Part shown: piece after piece, positions 7,664 to 16,759 of the stretch
Numbering within the stretch: position 1 is the stretch's first letter
How the letters are laid out: every line of letters starts with the position of its first letter
From: CALMJB01 sp963977945
Lineage (GTDB): Bacteria; Actinomycetota; Actinomycetes; Nanopelagicales; Nanopelagicaceae
Assembly (NCBI GenBank): GCA_963977945.1
Contig: CAXBQO010000004.1
Location: 1 to 25,377, forward strand
Length of the DNA stretch: 25,377 nt
Direction: 5' to 3'
Made by a program: the position numbers and the translations under genes
Notes under the pieces: generated by a model
What the model was told of the DNA's origin: nothing
The model's database searches: none
Seen by the model: only the letters and a program-made list of their open reading frames with translations

Positions 7664-7701
7664 GTATTTGGGCTGAAATCGGCAAACTAAGATTTGATTC
7701 T

Positions 7702-8061
7702 ATGAATCCATATGTTCCGATATTGGCAATAGGGGCAATCGGATTCGGATTCGCAGTTTTTTCAGTAGCCATCGCATTTATTACTGGTCCAAAAAGATAC
7801 AACCGCGCAAAGTCAGATGCTTACGAATGTGGAATTGAACCGACTCCGGCAGCTGCCGGTGGTGGCAGATTTCCAGTTAAGTATTTTTTAACTGCGATGT
7901 TGTTCATTGTGTTTGATATTGAAATCGTATTTTTATATCCATGGGCGGTCACATTTGATCAACTTGGCCTATTTGGTTTAGTTGAAATGATTTTGTTTAT
8001 TGCAACAGTATTTGTTGCTTATACATATGTGTGGCGTCGCGGTGGATTGGAATGGGATTAA
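7702..8061 (+). CDS. nuoA: NADH-quinone oxidoreductase subunit A
   Basis: NuoA is a small membrane subunit of proton-pumping complex I, sitting near the quinone entry site where it meets NuoH, NuoJ and NuoK. I start it at the ATG at 7702 (119 aa, MNPYVPILAI). The reading frame is open further upstream, but that extension overlaps menG and has no NuoA likeness. Three membrane helices are visible. Between the first two lies the conserved loop AYECGIEP (40-47), and FDIEIVFLYPW (71-81) carries the conserved acidic D72 and E74. There is no good SD, but a -10-like TAAGAT lies eight bases before the ATG. It is the first of fourteen nuo genes, with only two bases between its stop and nuoB. Confidence 0.95.
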   Translation: MNPYVPILAIGAIGFGFAVFSVAIAFITGPKRYNRAKSDAYECGIEPTPAAAGGGRFPVKYFLTAMLFIVFDIEIVFLYPWAVTFDQLGLFGLVEMILFIATVFVAYTYVWRRGGLEWD

Positions 8062-8063
8062 AA

Positions 8064-8618
8064 ATGGGTTTAGAAGAGAAACTTCCTAGCGGTTTTCTTT
8101 TAACAACCGTGGAAAAACTTGCAGGTTACATGCGCAAGAACTCTTTATGGCCAGCCACATTTGGTTTAGCTTGTTGCGCTATTGAAATGATGGCAGCGGG
8201 CGCTGGTCGTTATGACTTGGCTCGATTTGGAATGGAAGTTTTCCGAGCATCTCCTCGGCAAGCAGATTTAATGATTGTGGCTGGCCGAGTTAGCAACAAA
8301 ATGGCTCCGGTACTTCGACAAATTTACGATCAAATGGCGGCACCAAAATGGGTTTTATCAATGGGTGCATGTGCCTCATCTGGTGGAATGTTTAATAACT
8401 ATGCAATTGTGCAAGGCGTTGACCACATTGTTCCGGTAGATATTTATTTGCCCGGTTGTCCGCCACGACCTGAAATGTTGATGGATGCGATTTTGAAATT
8501 ACACGAGCAAATTAGTGATGAAAAATTAGGAGCAAACCGCGAAAAAGTTATTAAAGAGGTAGAAAAAGCTGCACTTGCTGCAAAACCAACACATCAATTG
8601 AAGGGATTGTTGGCGTGA
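8064..8618 (+). CDS. nuoB: NADH-quinone oxidoreductase subunit B
   Basis: NuoB carries the terminal [4Fe-4S] cluster N2, which passes electrons to menaquinone at the junction with NuoD. The start chosen is the ATG at 8064, giving MGLEEKLPSGFLLTTVE (184 aa), the usual actinobacterial N-terminus; ATGs at 8052 and further upstream lie inside nuoA and add nothing conserved. The four N2 ligands are the tandem C37-C38 (GLACCAIEMM), C103 (GACASSG) and C132 (PGCPPRPE). A charged C-terminal tail of about 40 residues follows the core. Its TGA shares bases with the nuoC GTG. Confidence 0.96.
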   Translation: MGLEEKLPSGFLLTTVEKLAGYMRKNSLWPATFGLACCAIEMMAAGAGRYDLARFGMEVFRASPRQADLMIVAGRVSNKMAPVLRQIYDQMAAPKWVLSMGACASSGGMFNNYAIVQGVDHIVPVDIYLPGCPPRPEMLMDAILKLHEQISDEKLGANREKVIKEVEKAALAAKPTHQLKGLLA

Positions 8619-9274
8619 GTGATCAGCTAGATAAAAATTCAGAGTCAAAACCTCAAGGAATGTTTGGCGTAAGTGGAACTGGTGATACCTCAGGTTATGG
8701 CGGTCTAGTAAAAACTCAAATTTTTACTGGTTCAACTGAAAAGCCATACGGTGGTTATTTTGATGAAGTCGCAAATGAATTAGAACAAAGTTATCCAGAT
8801 TTCGCTGATGCAATTGAGAAAGTAGTTGTAGATCGAGGCGAGTTAACATTATTTGTTAAGCCATATCGATTAGTAGATACCGCAAAGATTTTGCGAGATA
8901 AATTGCGATTTGAAATGTGTACCAGTGTCAGCGGGGTGCATTATCCGAATGAAAAAAATCGTGAGTTACATGTTGTATATGCACTTTTGTCGATTACTAA
9001 AAATCAAAGAGTTCGGTTAGAGGTATGTGTTCCAGATAGCAATCCACATTTACCATCACTTGTAAATATTTGGGCTGGCACAAATTGGCATGAGCGGGAA
9101 TGTTTTGACATGTTTGGCGTAATTTTTGATGGACATCCTGGCTTAACCAGAATTTTGATGCCAGATGATTGGCCAGGCCATCCGCAACGAAAAGATTATC
9201 CACTTGGCGGAATAGATATTGAATATAAAGGTGCAACCGTTCCGGCTCCATCGCAACGCAGGTCATATCAATGA
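8615..9274 (+). CDS. nuoC: NADH-quinone oxidoreductase subunit C
   Basis: NuoC is the 30-kDa-type structural subunit of the complex I connecting module. In this 219-aa protein the family signature appears as ERECFDMFGV (160-169), followed by GHPGLTRILMPDDWPGHPQR (174-193) and the KDYPLGG ending. A Gly-rich, poorly conserved N-terminal stretch of about 45 residues precedes the core, as in other actinobacteria. Translation starts at a GTG in a GTGA overlap with nuoB (8615-8618). It is a separate gene, not fused to nuoD as in E. coli. Confidence 0.95.
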   Translation: MSDQLDKNSESKPQGMFGVSGTGDTSGYGGLVKTQIFTGSTEKPYGGYFDEVANELEQSYPDFADAIEKVVVDRGELTLFVKPYRLVDTAKILRDKLRFEMCTSVSGVHYPNEKNRELHVVYALLSITKNQRVRLEVCVPDSNPHLPSLVNIWAGTNWHERECFDMFGVIFDGHPGLTRILMPDDWPGHPQRKDYPLGGIDIEYKGATVPAPSQRRSYQ

Positions 9275-10617
9275 GTACCTTCACCGAATTTGATCCGTAC
9301 GCATCTTTCCGCGAAACCACAGAAGGACGGGTTTATTCAGTAACCGGCGGTGATTGGGATTCATTGTCAACTGAAATTGGTGCAACAAAAGAAGAGCGCG
9401 TTGTTGTAAACATGGGACCACAACACCCTTCAACTCACGGAGTTTTGCGTTTGGTACTGGAGCTTGAAGGAGAAACCGTTACTGAAACCCGTTGCGGAAT
9501 TGGTTATTTACACACTGGAATAGAAAAAAATACTGAATTTAGAAATTGGACACAAGGCGTCACTTTTGTAACGCGAATGGATTATTTATCACCACTTTTT
9601 AATGAAACTGTTTTTTGTTTAGGGGTAGAGAAGTTATTAGGAATTACTAATGAAGTTCCTGAAAAAGCCACGATTTTGCGGGTTTTAATGATGGAGTTCA
9701 ATCGTATTTCTTCACACATGGTGGCGTTGGGAACTGGTGCGCTTGAACTTGGCGCTCTCTCACCGATGATCTTTGCATTCCGCGAACGCGAAAAGGTTTT
9801 GGATATTTTTGAAATGATTTCTGGATTGCGTATGAACATGGCTTATGTACGTCCTGGTGGAGTGGCGCAAGATATTCCAGAGGGTGGCTTAAAGAAGATT
9901 CGTGAAACTGTGGTTGAACTTCGCAAAAACTTTAAAGACAATGAAAAATTATTAATTGGTAATTCAATTTGGATGAAGCGAACAGTTGGAATCGGTTACT
10001 TAGATTTAGCCGGTTGCACAACTTTAGGAATCACCGGACCAGTGCTTCGCGCCGCTGGGCTTCCGTGGGATCTAAGAAAAGCCCAACCATATTGTGGTTA
10101 TGAAAATTATGAATTTGATATTCCAACTACAAACTCTTGTGATGTTTACGGCAGATTTTTAATTCGCATGCAAGAGTTAGAGCAATCGCTAAGAATTGTT
10201 GAGCAATGTGTTGATCAACTTGAAAAATTAGCAGGCGCTCCAGTAATGGTTGCCGATAAGAAAATTGCTTGGCCGGCTCAATTATCAATTGGTGCTGATG
10301 GAATGGGAAATTCATTAGAACATATTCGCCAAATAATGGGGCAATCGATGGAAGCTTTAATTCATCACTTTAAATTAGTAACAGAAGGTTTTCGTGTGCC
10401 AGCTGGTCAGGTTTATACAACTGTTGAATCACCACGTGGCGAACTTGGTGCGCACATAGTTTCAGATGGAGGCACAAGGCCTTATCGAGTTCATTTCCGA
10501 GATCCATCATTTAATAACCTGCAATCAACTGCTGCAATGTGTGAAGGTGGCCAAGTGGCAGATGTAATTGCTGCGGTTGCTTCTATTGATCCAGTTATGG
10601 GTGGTGTGGATCGATGA
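9271..10617 (+). CDS. nuoD: NADH-quinone oxidoreductase subunit D
   Basis: NuoD is the 49-kDa-type subunit. With NuoB it forms the quinone-reduction pocket. The 448-aa protein has an actinobacterial N-terminal extension of about 45 residues before NMGPQHPSTHGVLRL (47-61), whose H52 and H56 sit in the conserved quinone-head loop. Then come GYLHTGIEKNTE, GRFLIRMQELEQS and the conserved C-terminus DPVMGGVDR. The ATG sits in an ATGA overlap with nuoC, and the stop overlaps nuoE the same way, so nuoC, nuoD and nuoE are likely translationally coupled. No key residue appears missing. Confidence 0.96.
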   Translation: MSTFTEFDPYASFRETTEGRVYSVTGGDWDSLSTEIGATKEERVVVNMGPQHPSTHGVLRLVLELEGETVTETRCGIGYLHTGIEKNTEFRNWTQGVTFVTRMDYLSPLFNETVFCLGVEKLLGITNEVPEKATILRVLMMEFNRISSHMVALGTGALELGALSPMIFAFREREKVLDIFEMISGLRMNMAYVRPGGVAQDIPEGGLKKIRETVVELRKNFKDNEKLLIGNSIWMKRTVGIGYLDLAGCTTLGITGPVLRAAGLPWDLRKAQPYCGYENYEFDIPTTNSCDVYGRFLIRMQELEQSLRIVEQCVDQLEKLAGAPVMVADKKIAWPAQLSIGADGMGNSLEHIRQIMGQSMEALIHHFKLVTEGFRVPAGQVYTTVESPRGELGAHIVSDGGTRPYRVHFRDPSFNNLQSTAAMCEGGQVADVIAAVASIDPVMGGVDR

Positions 10618-11252
10618 GCAATTTCGGATTTACAACCGAACAAGTTTCTAAGATGGATCAAATAATTGCGCGATATCCAAGATCACGTTCTGCGATTATG
10701 CCGCTACTTCATTTTGTGCAATCTATTTATGGTTATGTAACAGATGAAGGCATTGAATTTATTGGTAAAAAATTAGATTTAGCGACCGCTGAAGTAAATG
10801 CGGTGGCAAGTTTTTATACGCAGTACAAACGCAAACCGGTCGGCGAGTATCACATTGGAGTTTGCACAAATACTTTGTGTGCGGTTATGGGTGGCGATGC
10901 GATTTATTCCGCTCTGCAAGATCAAATGGGATTAGACCATGACGGCGTAAGTGCAGATGGAAAAGTTTCATTAGAACATATCGAATGCAATGCAGCATGT
11001 GATTATGCGCCGGTAATGATGGTCAATTGGGAGTTTTATGACAATCAAACGGTAGAAAGCGCCCGAGAGTTTGTTGAAAAAGCTAGAAATGGAAATCCAC
11101 CCGCGCCAACTCGTGGACCAAAAAAATTACGAACTTGGAAAGAAAACTCTGAAGTTTTAGCTGGATTTTCAGATGGGTTAGCGAATGAAGGTGTCAGCGC
11201 TGGCCCTGCCTCATTGCTTGGTTTATCAAAATTGAAAGATTCCAAAGTATGA
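10614..11252 (+). CDS. nuoE: NADH-quinone oxidoreductase subunit E
   Basis: NuoE is the 24-kDa-type peripheral subunit of the NADH-oxidising tip and holds [2Fe-2S] cluster N1a. The 212-aa protein has a thioredoxin-like fold with the four ligands C84 and C89 (GVCTNTLCA) and C125 and C129 (IECNAACDYAP). The last 50 or so residues form a low-complexity Gly/Pro/Lys tail, longer than in E. coli but usual in actinobacteria. It overlaps nuoD and nuoF by four bases each (ATGA). Together NuoE, NuoF and NuoG make up the NADH dehydrogenase module, so this organism should oxidise NADH directly, unlike lineages with an eleven-subunit complex. Confidence 0.95.
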   Translation: MSNFGFTTEQVSKMDQIIARYPRSRSAIMPLLHFVQSIYGYVTDEGIEFIGKKLDLATAEVNAVASFYTQYKRKPVGEYHIGVCTNTLCAVMGGDAIYSALQDQMGLDHDGVSADGKVSLEHIECNAACDYAPVMMVNWEFYDNQTVESAREFVEKARNGNPPAPTRGPKKLRTWKENSEVLAGFSDGLANEGVSAGPASLLGLSKLKDSKV

Positions 11253-12550
11253 GCAAATTAGTTTCGGTATTAACTGCGAATTGGAATAAACCAGATTCCT
11301 TCACTATCGCTGGATATCAACGCGATGGTGGTTACAAAGCATTACCTAAAGCGTTAAAGATGAAACCAGATGAAGTTATTCAATTGGTAAAAGATTCAGG
11401 TTTGCGCGGTAGAGGCGGCGCAGGTTTTCCAACTGGAAACAAATGGGGATTTATTCCGCAAGGAGATAACAAAGAGCATTACTTAGTTGTAAATGCAGAT
11501 GAATCAGAACCTGGCACCTGTAAAGACACTCCATTATTGATGGCGAATCCACATGTTCTAATTGAAGGAATCATTATCGCTTCATATGCAATTAGAGCGA
11601 ACCATGCATTCATTTATATTCGGGGCGAAGTAGTTCACGTAGTTCGCAGATTGCAGCAAGCAATAAGTGATGCTTATGAATCTAAGTTATTAGGAAAAAA
11701 TATTTTAGGAAGTGGATTTGATTTAGAACTAACTTTGCACGCCGGCGCTGGTGCATATATCTGCGGTGAGGAAACTGCATTATTGGATTCACTAGAAGGA
11801 TTCCGTGGTCAACCAAGATTGCGCCCACCATTTCCTGCGATTGCTGGTTTGTATGCAAAACCAACTGTGGTTAATAACGTGGAATCAATTGCCTCAGTTC
11901 CAGCAATTATTGATAACGGAGTTGCTTGGTTTGCGGCAATGGGAACTGAAAAAAGTAAAGGATTTACGTTGTACTCTCTTTCTGGCCACGTAAAAAATCC
12001 AGGACAAATTGAAGCGCCGCTAGGAATTACATTGCGAGAACTTTTGGAGTTAGCCGGCGGAATCAGAAAAGGTCATAAATTAAAGTTTTGGACACCAGGT
12101 GGATCTTCAACTCCAATTTTTACCGATCAGCATTTAGATATTCCATTGGATTATGAAGGTGTTGCCGCAGCAGGTTCAATGCTTGGTACAAAAGCGTTAC
12201 AGATTTTTGATGAAACAACTTGCATAGTTAGAGCGGTACTTCGTTGGACCGAGTTTTATAAACATGAATCTTGCGGAAAATGCACCCCTTGTCGCGAAGG
12301 AACTTGGTGGTTAGTTCAAGCGTTGGCAGATTTAGAAGCTGGCCGCGGTAGCGAAGCTGATTTAGATAAATTATTAGATTTGTGCGACAACATTGCTGGG
12401 CGATCATTTTGCGCATTGGCAGATGGTGCTGCTGCTCCAATTATTTCCTCGTTGAAATATTTCCGTGGTGAGTATTTGCAACATCTACAAAATGGTGGTT
12501 GTCCATTTGATCCGGTAGCGGCAACTTTGTTTGAAGGTAGTGCGGTCTAA
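11249..12550 (+). CDS. nuoF: NADH-quinone oxidoreductase subunit F
   Basis: NuoF binds NADH and FMN and holds cluster N3. The 433-aa protein shows the Gly-rich nucleotide-binding loop GLRGRGGAGFPTGNKW (51-66), the NADESEPGTCKD block (82-93) near the flavin, GAYICGEETALL (168-179), and the N3 ligands C342, C345 and C348 (ESCGKCTPCREGT) plus C388 (SFCALADG). All are intact. It starts in an ATGA overlap with nuoE, and its TAA overlaps the nuoG ATG by one base (TAATG). NADH enters complex I here and electrons pass along the NuoE/F/G/I/B clusters to menaquinone. Confidence 0.96.
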   Translation: MSKLVSVLTANWNKPDSFTIAGYQRDGGYKALPKALKMKPDEVIQLVKDSGLRGRGGAGFPTGNKWGFIPQGDNKEHYLVVNADESEPGTCKDTPLLMANPHVLIEGIIIASYAIRANHAFIYIRGEVVHVVRRLQQAISDAYESKLLGKNILGSGFDLELTLHAGAGAYICGEETALLDSLEGFRGQPRLRPPFPAIAGLYAKPTVVNNVESIASVPAIIDNGVAWFAAMGTEKSKGFTLYSLSGHVKNPGQIEAPLGITLRELLELAGGIRKGHKLKFWTPGGSSTPIFTDQHLDIPLDYEGVAAAGSMLGTKALQIFDETTCIVRAVLRWTEFYKHESCGKCTPCREGTWWLVQALADLEAGRGSEADLDKLLDLCDNIAGRSFCALADGAAAPIISSLKYFRGEYLQHLQNGGCPFDPVAATLFEGSAV

Positions 12551-14889
12551 TGAGTGAGCAATTAGTAACATCAACTGATGTCACATTAAAAATTGATGGA
12601 TTTGATGTAACTGTTCCAAAAGGAACACTTGTAATTCGAGCGGCAGAAAAATTAGGAATTCAAATTCCACGTTTTTGTGATCACCCATTATTGGCACCGG
12701 CTGGAGCATGCCGACAATGTTTGGTTGATATTTCAATAAATGGTCGGGCATTTCCAAAACCACAAGCATCTTGCACGATTCCAGTTGAAAATGGGATGGA
12801 AGTTAAAACTCAACTTACTTCTCAAGTAGCCGACAAAGCGCAAAAAGGAATTATGGAGTTATTGCTCATTAATCATCCATTGGATTGTCCAGTTTGCGAT
12901 AAAGGTGGCGAGTGTCCATTACAAAATCAAGCGATGAGTAATGGAAATGGTGAATCTCGTTATGAAGGCGTAAAGCGCACATTTGAAAAACCAGTGGCGA
13001 TTTCTTCGCAAGTTTTGTTAGATAGAGAGCGGTGCGTTTTGTGCGCACGCTGCACCAGATTTTCTGAACAAATTGCCGGAGATCCTTTCATCACTTTGAA
13101 TGAACGCGGCGCGCTGCAACAAGTTGGAATTTATGAAAAAGAACCTTTTGATTCTTATTATTCAGGTAACACCGTACAGATTTGTCCGGTCGGTGCATTA
13201 ACTGGAGCTACATACAGATTTAGAGCGCGCCCTTTTGATTTAGTTTCAAATCCATCTGCTTGCGAACATTGCGCATCTGGATGTGCAATGCGCACCGATG
13301 TCAGACGCGGAAAAACTTTACGCAGATTAGCTGGAGATGATCCTTCAGTTAACGAAGAGTGGAACTGCGATAAAGGACGTTGGGCATTTAAATATGAATC
13401 GGCGCGAAATCGAATCACTTCACCTTATGTGCGCGATGAATCTGGAGTATTAAGAGAAGCATCTTGGCCAGAGGCATTGTCTGCCGCTGCTGAGATATTA
13501 AAAAATGCGAAATCTCCGGCAGTACTAATGGGTGGTCGAGCAACATTGGAAGATGCTTATGGTTATAGCAAGTTTGCTCGAATAGCTTTGCAAACAAACG
13601 ATATTGATTTTCGTGCCAGACCGCATTCAGAAGAGGAGCAAAATTTCTTAGCAAACTCACGGTCGACTGCTACCTACAAGGACATCGATCTAGCAGATCA
13701 AATTATTTTAATTTCATTCGAGCCAGAAGATGAGTCGCCGATTATATTTTTAAGAATTTTAAAGGCAGTTAATAAAAGAAGCGTGCCAGTAACTGTTGTC
13801 TCACCAATTAAAAGTCGTGGCAGTGAGAAACTAAAAGCAAAATTTATTGCCGCCAGTGCCGGTTTTGAATTGGCTGCAATTGAATCAATTTCTGGATTGA
13901 CAGAACGCTCGGTAATTTTGGTCGGAGAGCGTGCGCTAGAAACTGATGGATTACTAAGCAAAGTAGATGAAATTGCAGCTAAAAATAAATCAAAAATTGC
14001 ATGGGTTCCACGTCGCGCTGGTGAAGTTGCAGCAATAACTGCTGGAGCAATCGGAAATCTTTTGCCAGGATTTCGGCCAGTTTCAGATTCAGCTGCAAAA
14101 GTAGATGTGCAAACTGTTTGGGCTACAAAAGATTTACCAAGTAATCCGGGCAAGTCAACCGCGGAAATAATCGAATTAGCAGATGCGGTTTTAATTGGTG
14201 GCGCAGATCCGTTAGATATTTCGCAAAATGCAAAAGAGAAGTTGAGTCAGAAAAAAATAATTGCGATGGATATTAGATTTGGAAGCGCAACTGATATTGC
14301 TCAAGTCATCTTGCCAGTGGCTGCTGTGGTTGAAAAAAGTGGCACGTTCCTAGATTGGCAAGGAAAAGCTCGTAGCTTTGAAGCCGCGGTCGAATCGCTA
14401 AATAGATCTGATGTTCGAATACTTTCGATGTTGGCAGATGAGATGAAACGACCAATTAATTTGCCAACTGTTAAACAAGCGGCAAGTGAAATTTCACAGT
14501 TTGAAAATTGGAAACAATCAAACAATTCTTGGCATAAATCCGCGAGCGCAAAACAAATTAATTCATTGAATTTGGCAGAAAATGAAGCGGTTTTAAACTC
14601 TTGGCGACAATTGCTAGACAAAGGTTCACTGCAAGAGGGGGAAGAAAATCTAGCCGGAACCGCTCGAAAAACCTTTATCGCTTTAAGCAAAACCAAAGCA
14701 GAAAAATTAAATATCAAGCCTGGTGAAAAGGTAAAAGTTTCGGCAAATAATTTTTCGATTACTGCACCATTAAAAATTGTGGAAACTGATGATCAAATTG
14801 TTTGGCTACCAAGAAACTCTGAAAATTCGCAGCTAGTTAAAAATTTGCAAAATCCAAGCGGAATCAAAGTGCAGGTAAGCAAAGCATGA
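12550..14889 (+). CDS. nuoG: NADH-quinone oxidoreductase subunit G
   Basis: NuoG is the large iron-sulfur subunit of the NADH module. All cluster sites can be read in the 779-aa protein: N1b [2Fe-2S] C43, C54, C57 and C75; N5 H109, C113, C116 and C122; N4 C162, C165, C168 and C212; and the extra N7 cluster C238, C241, C245 and C273 (CEHCASGC ... WNCDKGRW). The region after about residue 290 is a divergent molybdopterin-oxidoreductase-like domain that in complex I has no molybdenum centre. It is less conserved and more lysine-rich than the front. Overlaps are one base with nuoF and four with nuoH. Confidence 0.95.
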   Translation: MSEQLVTSTDVTLKIDGFDVTVPKGTLVIRAAEKLGIQIPRFCDHPLLAPAGACRQCLVDISINGRAFPKPQASCTIPVENGMEVKTQLTSQVADKAQKGIMELLLINHPLDCPVCDKGGECPLQNQAMSNGNGESRYEGVKRTFEKPVAISSQVLLDRERCVLCARCTRFSEQIAGDPFITLNERGALQQVGIYEKEPFDSYYSGNTVQICPVGALTGATYRFRARPFDLVSNPSACEHCASGCAMRTDVRRGKTLRRLAGDDPSVNEEWNCDKGRWAFKYESARNRITSPYVRDESGVLREASWPEALSAAAEILKNAKSPAVLMGGRATLEDAYGYSKFARIALQTNDIDFRARPHSEEEQNFLANSRSTATYKDIDLADQIILISFEPEDESPIIFLRILKAVNKRSVPVTVVSPIKSRGSEKLKAKFIAASAGFELAAIESISGLTERSVILVGERALETDGLLSKVDEIAAKNKSKIAWVPRRAGEVAAITAGAIGNLLPGFRPVSDSAAKVDVQTVWATKDLPSNPGKSTAEIIELADAVLIGGADPLDISQNAKEKLSQKKIIAMDIRFGSATDIAQVILPVAAVVEKSGTFLDWQGKARSFEAAVESLNRSDVRILSMLADEMKRPINLPTVKQAASEISQFENWKQSNNSWHKSASAKQINSLNLAENEAVLNSWRQLLDKGSLQEGEENLAGTARKTFIALSKTKAEKLNIKPGEKVKVSANNFSITAPLKIVETDDQIVWLPRNSENSQLVKNLQNPSGIKVQVSKA

Positions 14890-16139
14890 TTACTTCTGCT
14901 GGTTCAGTTGCACAATTATTAGGCCAAGATCCTGGTTGGGTAATTGCATTAAAAGGCTTATTTGTTTTTATTTTTTGCGTCGTACTAACCATTTTGGCGG
15001 TGTGGGGTGAAAGACGAATAGTTGCCAGAATGCAATTAAGACTTGGCCCAAATCGCGTTGGCATATTTGGAATCATTCAAGGTTTAGCCGATGGTGTGAA
15101 GTTGGCACTGAAAGAGGATTTAATTCCAAAGACTGCCGACAAAGTTGTTTTTATAATCGCACCAATAATTTCAGCCACTACTTGTTTTATGGCATTTGCA
15201 GTTATTCCATTAACTGGCGAGGTAAGTTTCTTTGGCCACAAAACAGTTATGCAATTAACTGATTTACCAGTTGGAGTTCTTTATATATTAGCTGTGGCAT
15301 CAGTTGGTGTTTACGGAATTGTTTTGGCAGGTTGGTCTTCTGGATCTACCTACCCACTTCTTGGCGGGTTGCGATCTTCTGCGCAAGTTATTTCTTATGA
15401 AGTAGCAATGGCTTTGTCATTAGTTGCAGTTTTTATTTATGCCGGATCAATGTCGACTTCAGATATTGTCGCCGCGCAAGACAGATGGTGGTACGCAGTA
15501 ATTCTTCTCCCATCTTTTGCAATTTATTGCATTTCAATGGTGGGTGAAACCAATCGTGCGCCATTTGATTTAGCCGAGGCCGAAGGTGAATTAGTGGGCG
15601 GCTTTCACACCGAATATTCATCTTTAAAGTTCGCGTTATTTTTCTTAGCGGAATACATAAATATTTTGGCGGTTAGTTCGCTGGCAACAACATTATTTTT
15701 AGGTGGTTATCGCGCATTCCCAGGTTTAGGTTTTACTGAATCCTGGCTTGGCGGATGGTTCACAATTTTCTGGTTCTTTGCCAAAGTTTTAATCTTCTTT
15801 TTTGTGTTTGTTTGGCTGCGCGGCACGCTACCAAGATTGCGTTACGACCAATTTATGCAATTTGGCTGGAAAACATTGATTCCAGTTTCAATTGCTTGGA
15901 TTCTAATTGTTTCAACTCTGCGTGTAATGTCACATCAAGGTGCGCCGCAATATTTAATCTTCGGTTTTGCTTTCGCAGTAGTACTTGTTTATTTAGTAAT
16001 TTCTAATTTTGCAGATAACGCAAAAGTTAAAAATGCAGCAGCCTATAAAGAAGTGAATACTCAAGCACCTGATTTTCCAATTCCAATTTCAAATCAAACA
16101 AACCAAGTAATAGAAATCAAGAATGAGGCAAAGCGATGA
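14886..16139 (+). CDS. nuoH: NADH-quinone oxidoreductase subunit H
   Basis: NuoH is the membrane subunit that anchors the peripheral arm and forms the floor of the quinone tunnel. The 417-aa protein has about eight to nine helices. The conserved cytoplasmic loop ERRIVARMQLRLGPNRVG (42-59) and the acidic loop GETNRAPFDLAEAEGELVGG, which links the quinone site to the proton channels, are both intact. A hydrophilic C-terminal tail of roughly 40 residues follows the last helix, as often in actinobacteria. It lies between nuoG and nuoI with ATGA overlaps on both sides. Confidence 0.96.
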   Translation: MITSAGSVAQLLGQDPGWVIALKGLFVFIFCVVLTILAVWGERRIVARMQLRLGPNRVGIFGIIQGLADGVKLALKEDLIPKTADKVVFIIAPIISATTCFMAFAVIPLTGEVSFFGHKTVMQLTDLPVGVLYILAVASVGVYGIVLAGWSSGSTYPLLGGLRSSAQVISYEVAMALSLVAVFIYAGSMSTSDIVAAQDRWWYAVILLPSFAIYCISMVGETNRAPFDLAEAEGELVGGFHTEYSSLKFALFFLAEYINILAVSSLATTLFLGGYRAFPGLGFTESWLGGWFTIFWFFAKVLIFFFVFVWLRGTLPRLRYDQFMQFGWKTLIPVSIAWILIVSTLRVMSHQGAPQYLIFGFAFAVVLVYLVISNFADNAKVKNAAAYKEVNTQAPDFPIPISNQTNQVIEIKNEAKR

Positions 16140-16759
16140 CCGATGGATTAATTCCGCGCAATGATGAGTTCGGTCTTAGCAAGGCTGAAAAAGATGCCAA
16201 AATAATTCCCGATCAAACTCCGGCACCTGTGTTGAAGCAGTTGCAAGGTTTTTGGGTGACTTTTAGATCAATGTTCAAAAAAGTTAATACGGTTCAATAC
16301 CCAGAAGTAAAAGAGCCAACCGCGCCAAGATTTCACGGCCGCCATCAATTAAATCGCCATCCAGATGGTTTAGAAAAATGTATCGGATGTGAATTATGTG
16401 CTTGGGCATGCCCAGCAGATGCAATTTATGTTGAAGGTGCAAACAATAAACCGGGTGAGAATTTTTCTCCGGGCGAACGTTATGGCAAGGTTTATCAAAT
16501 TAATTATTTGCGCTGTATTTTTTGCGGTTTATGTATTGAAGCATGTCCAACTCGCGCGCTAACAATGACAAATGAATATGAATTAGCCGATGACCAACGT
16601 GGCAAATTAATTTTTGAAAAAGAGGATCTTCTTGCCCCGCTAAGAAACGGAATGGTTAAACCACCGCATCCGATGTATCCAAACACTACAGATGAAAATT
16701 ATTATCGCGGTGAAGTAACAAGTGCGCACCCATCACAAGGAAAAGTAACAAATGATTAG
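16136..16759 (+). CDS. nuoI: NADH-quinone oxidoreductase subunit I
   Basis: NuoI is the 23-kDa-type ferredoxin-like subunit carrying [4Fe-4S] clusters N6a and N6b between NuoG and NuoB. The two motifs are C82-x2-C85-x2-C88-x3-C92 (CIGCELCAWACP) and C127-x2-C130-x2-C133-x3-C137 (CIFCGLCIEACP). The 207-aa protein has an N-terminal amphipathic stretch (LKQLQGFWVTFRSMFKK) that would lie on the membrane. It starts in an ATGA overlap with nuoH; its end overlaps nuoJ by eight bases. Confidence 0.96.
   Translation: MTDGLIPRNDEFGLSKAEKDAKIIPDQTPAPVLKQLQGFWVTFRSMFKKVNTVQYPEVKEPTAPRFHGRHQLNRHPDGLEKCIGCELCAWACPADAIYVEGANNKPGENFSPGERYGKVYQINYLRCIFCGLCIEACPTRALTMTNEYELADDQRGKLIFEKEDLLAPLRNGMVKPPHPMYPNTTDENYYRGEVTSAHPSQGKVTND

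Noticed and set aside
13698..14717. Two long antisense open frames (151 and 138 codons) in the back half of nuoG
   Set aside because: They mirror the codon pattern of nuoG, have no family likeness and no ribosome binding context.
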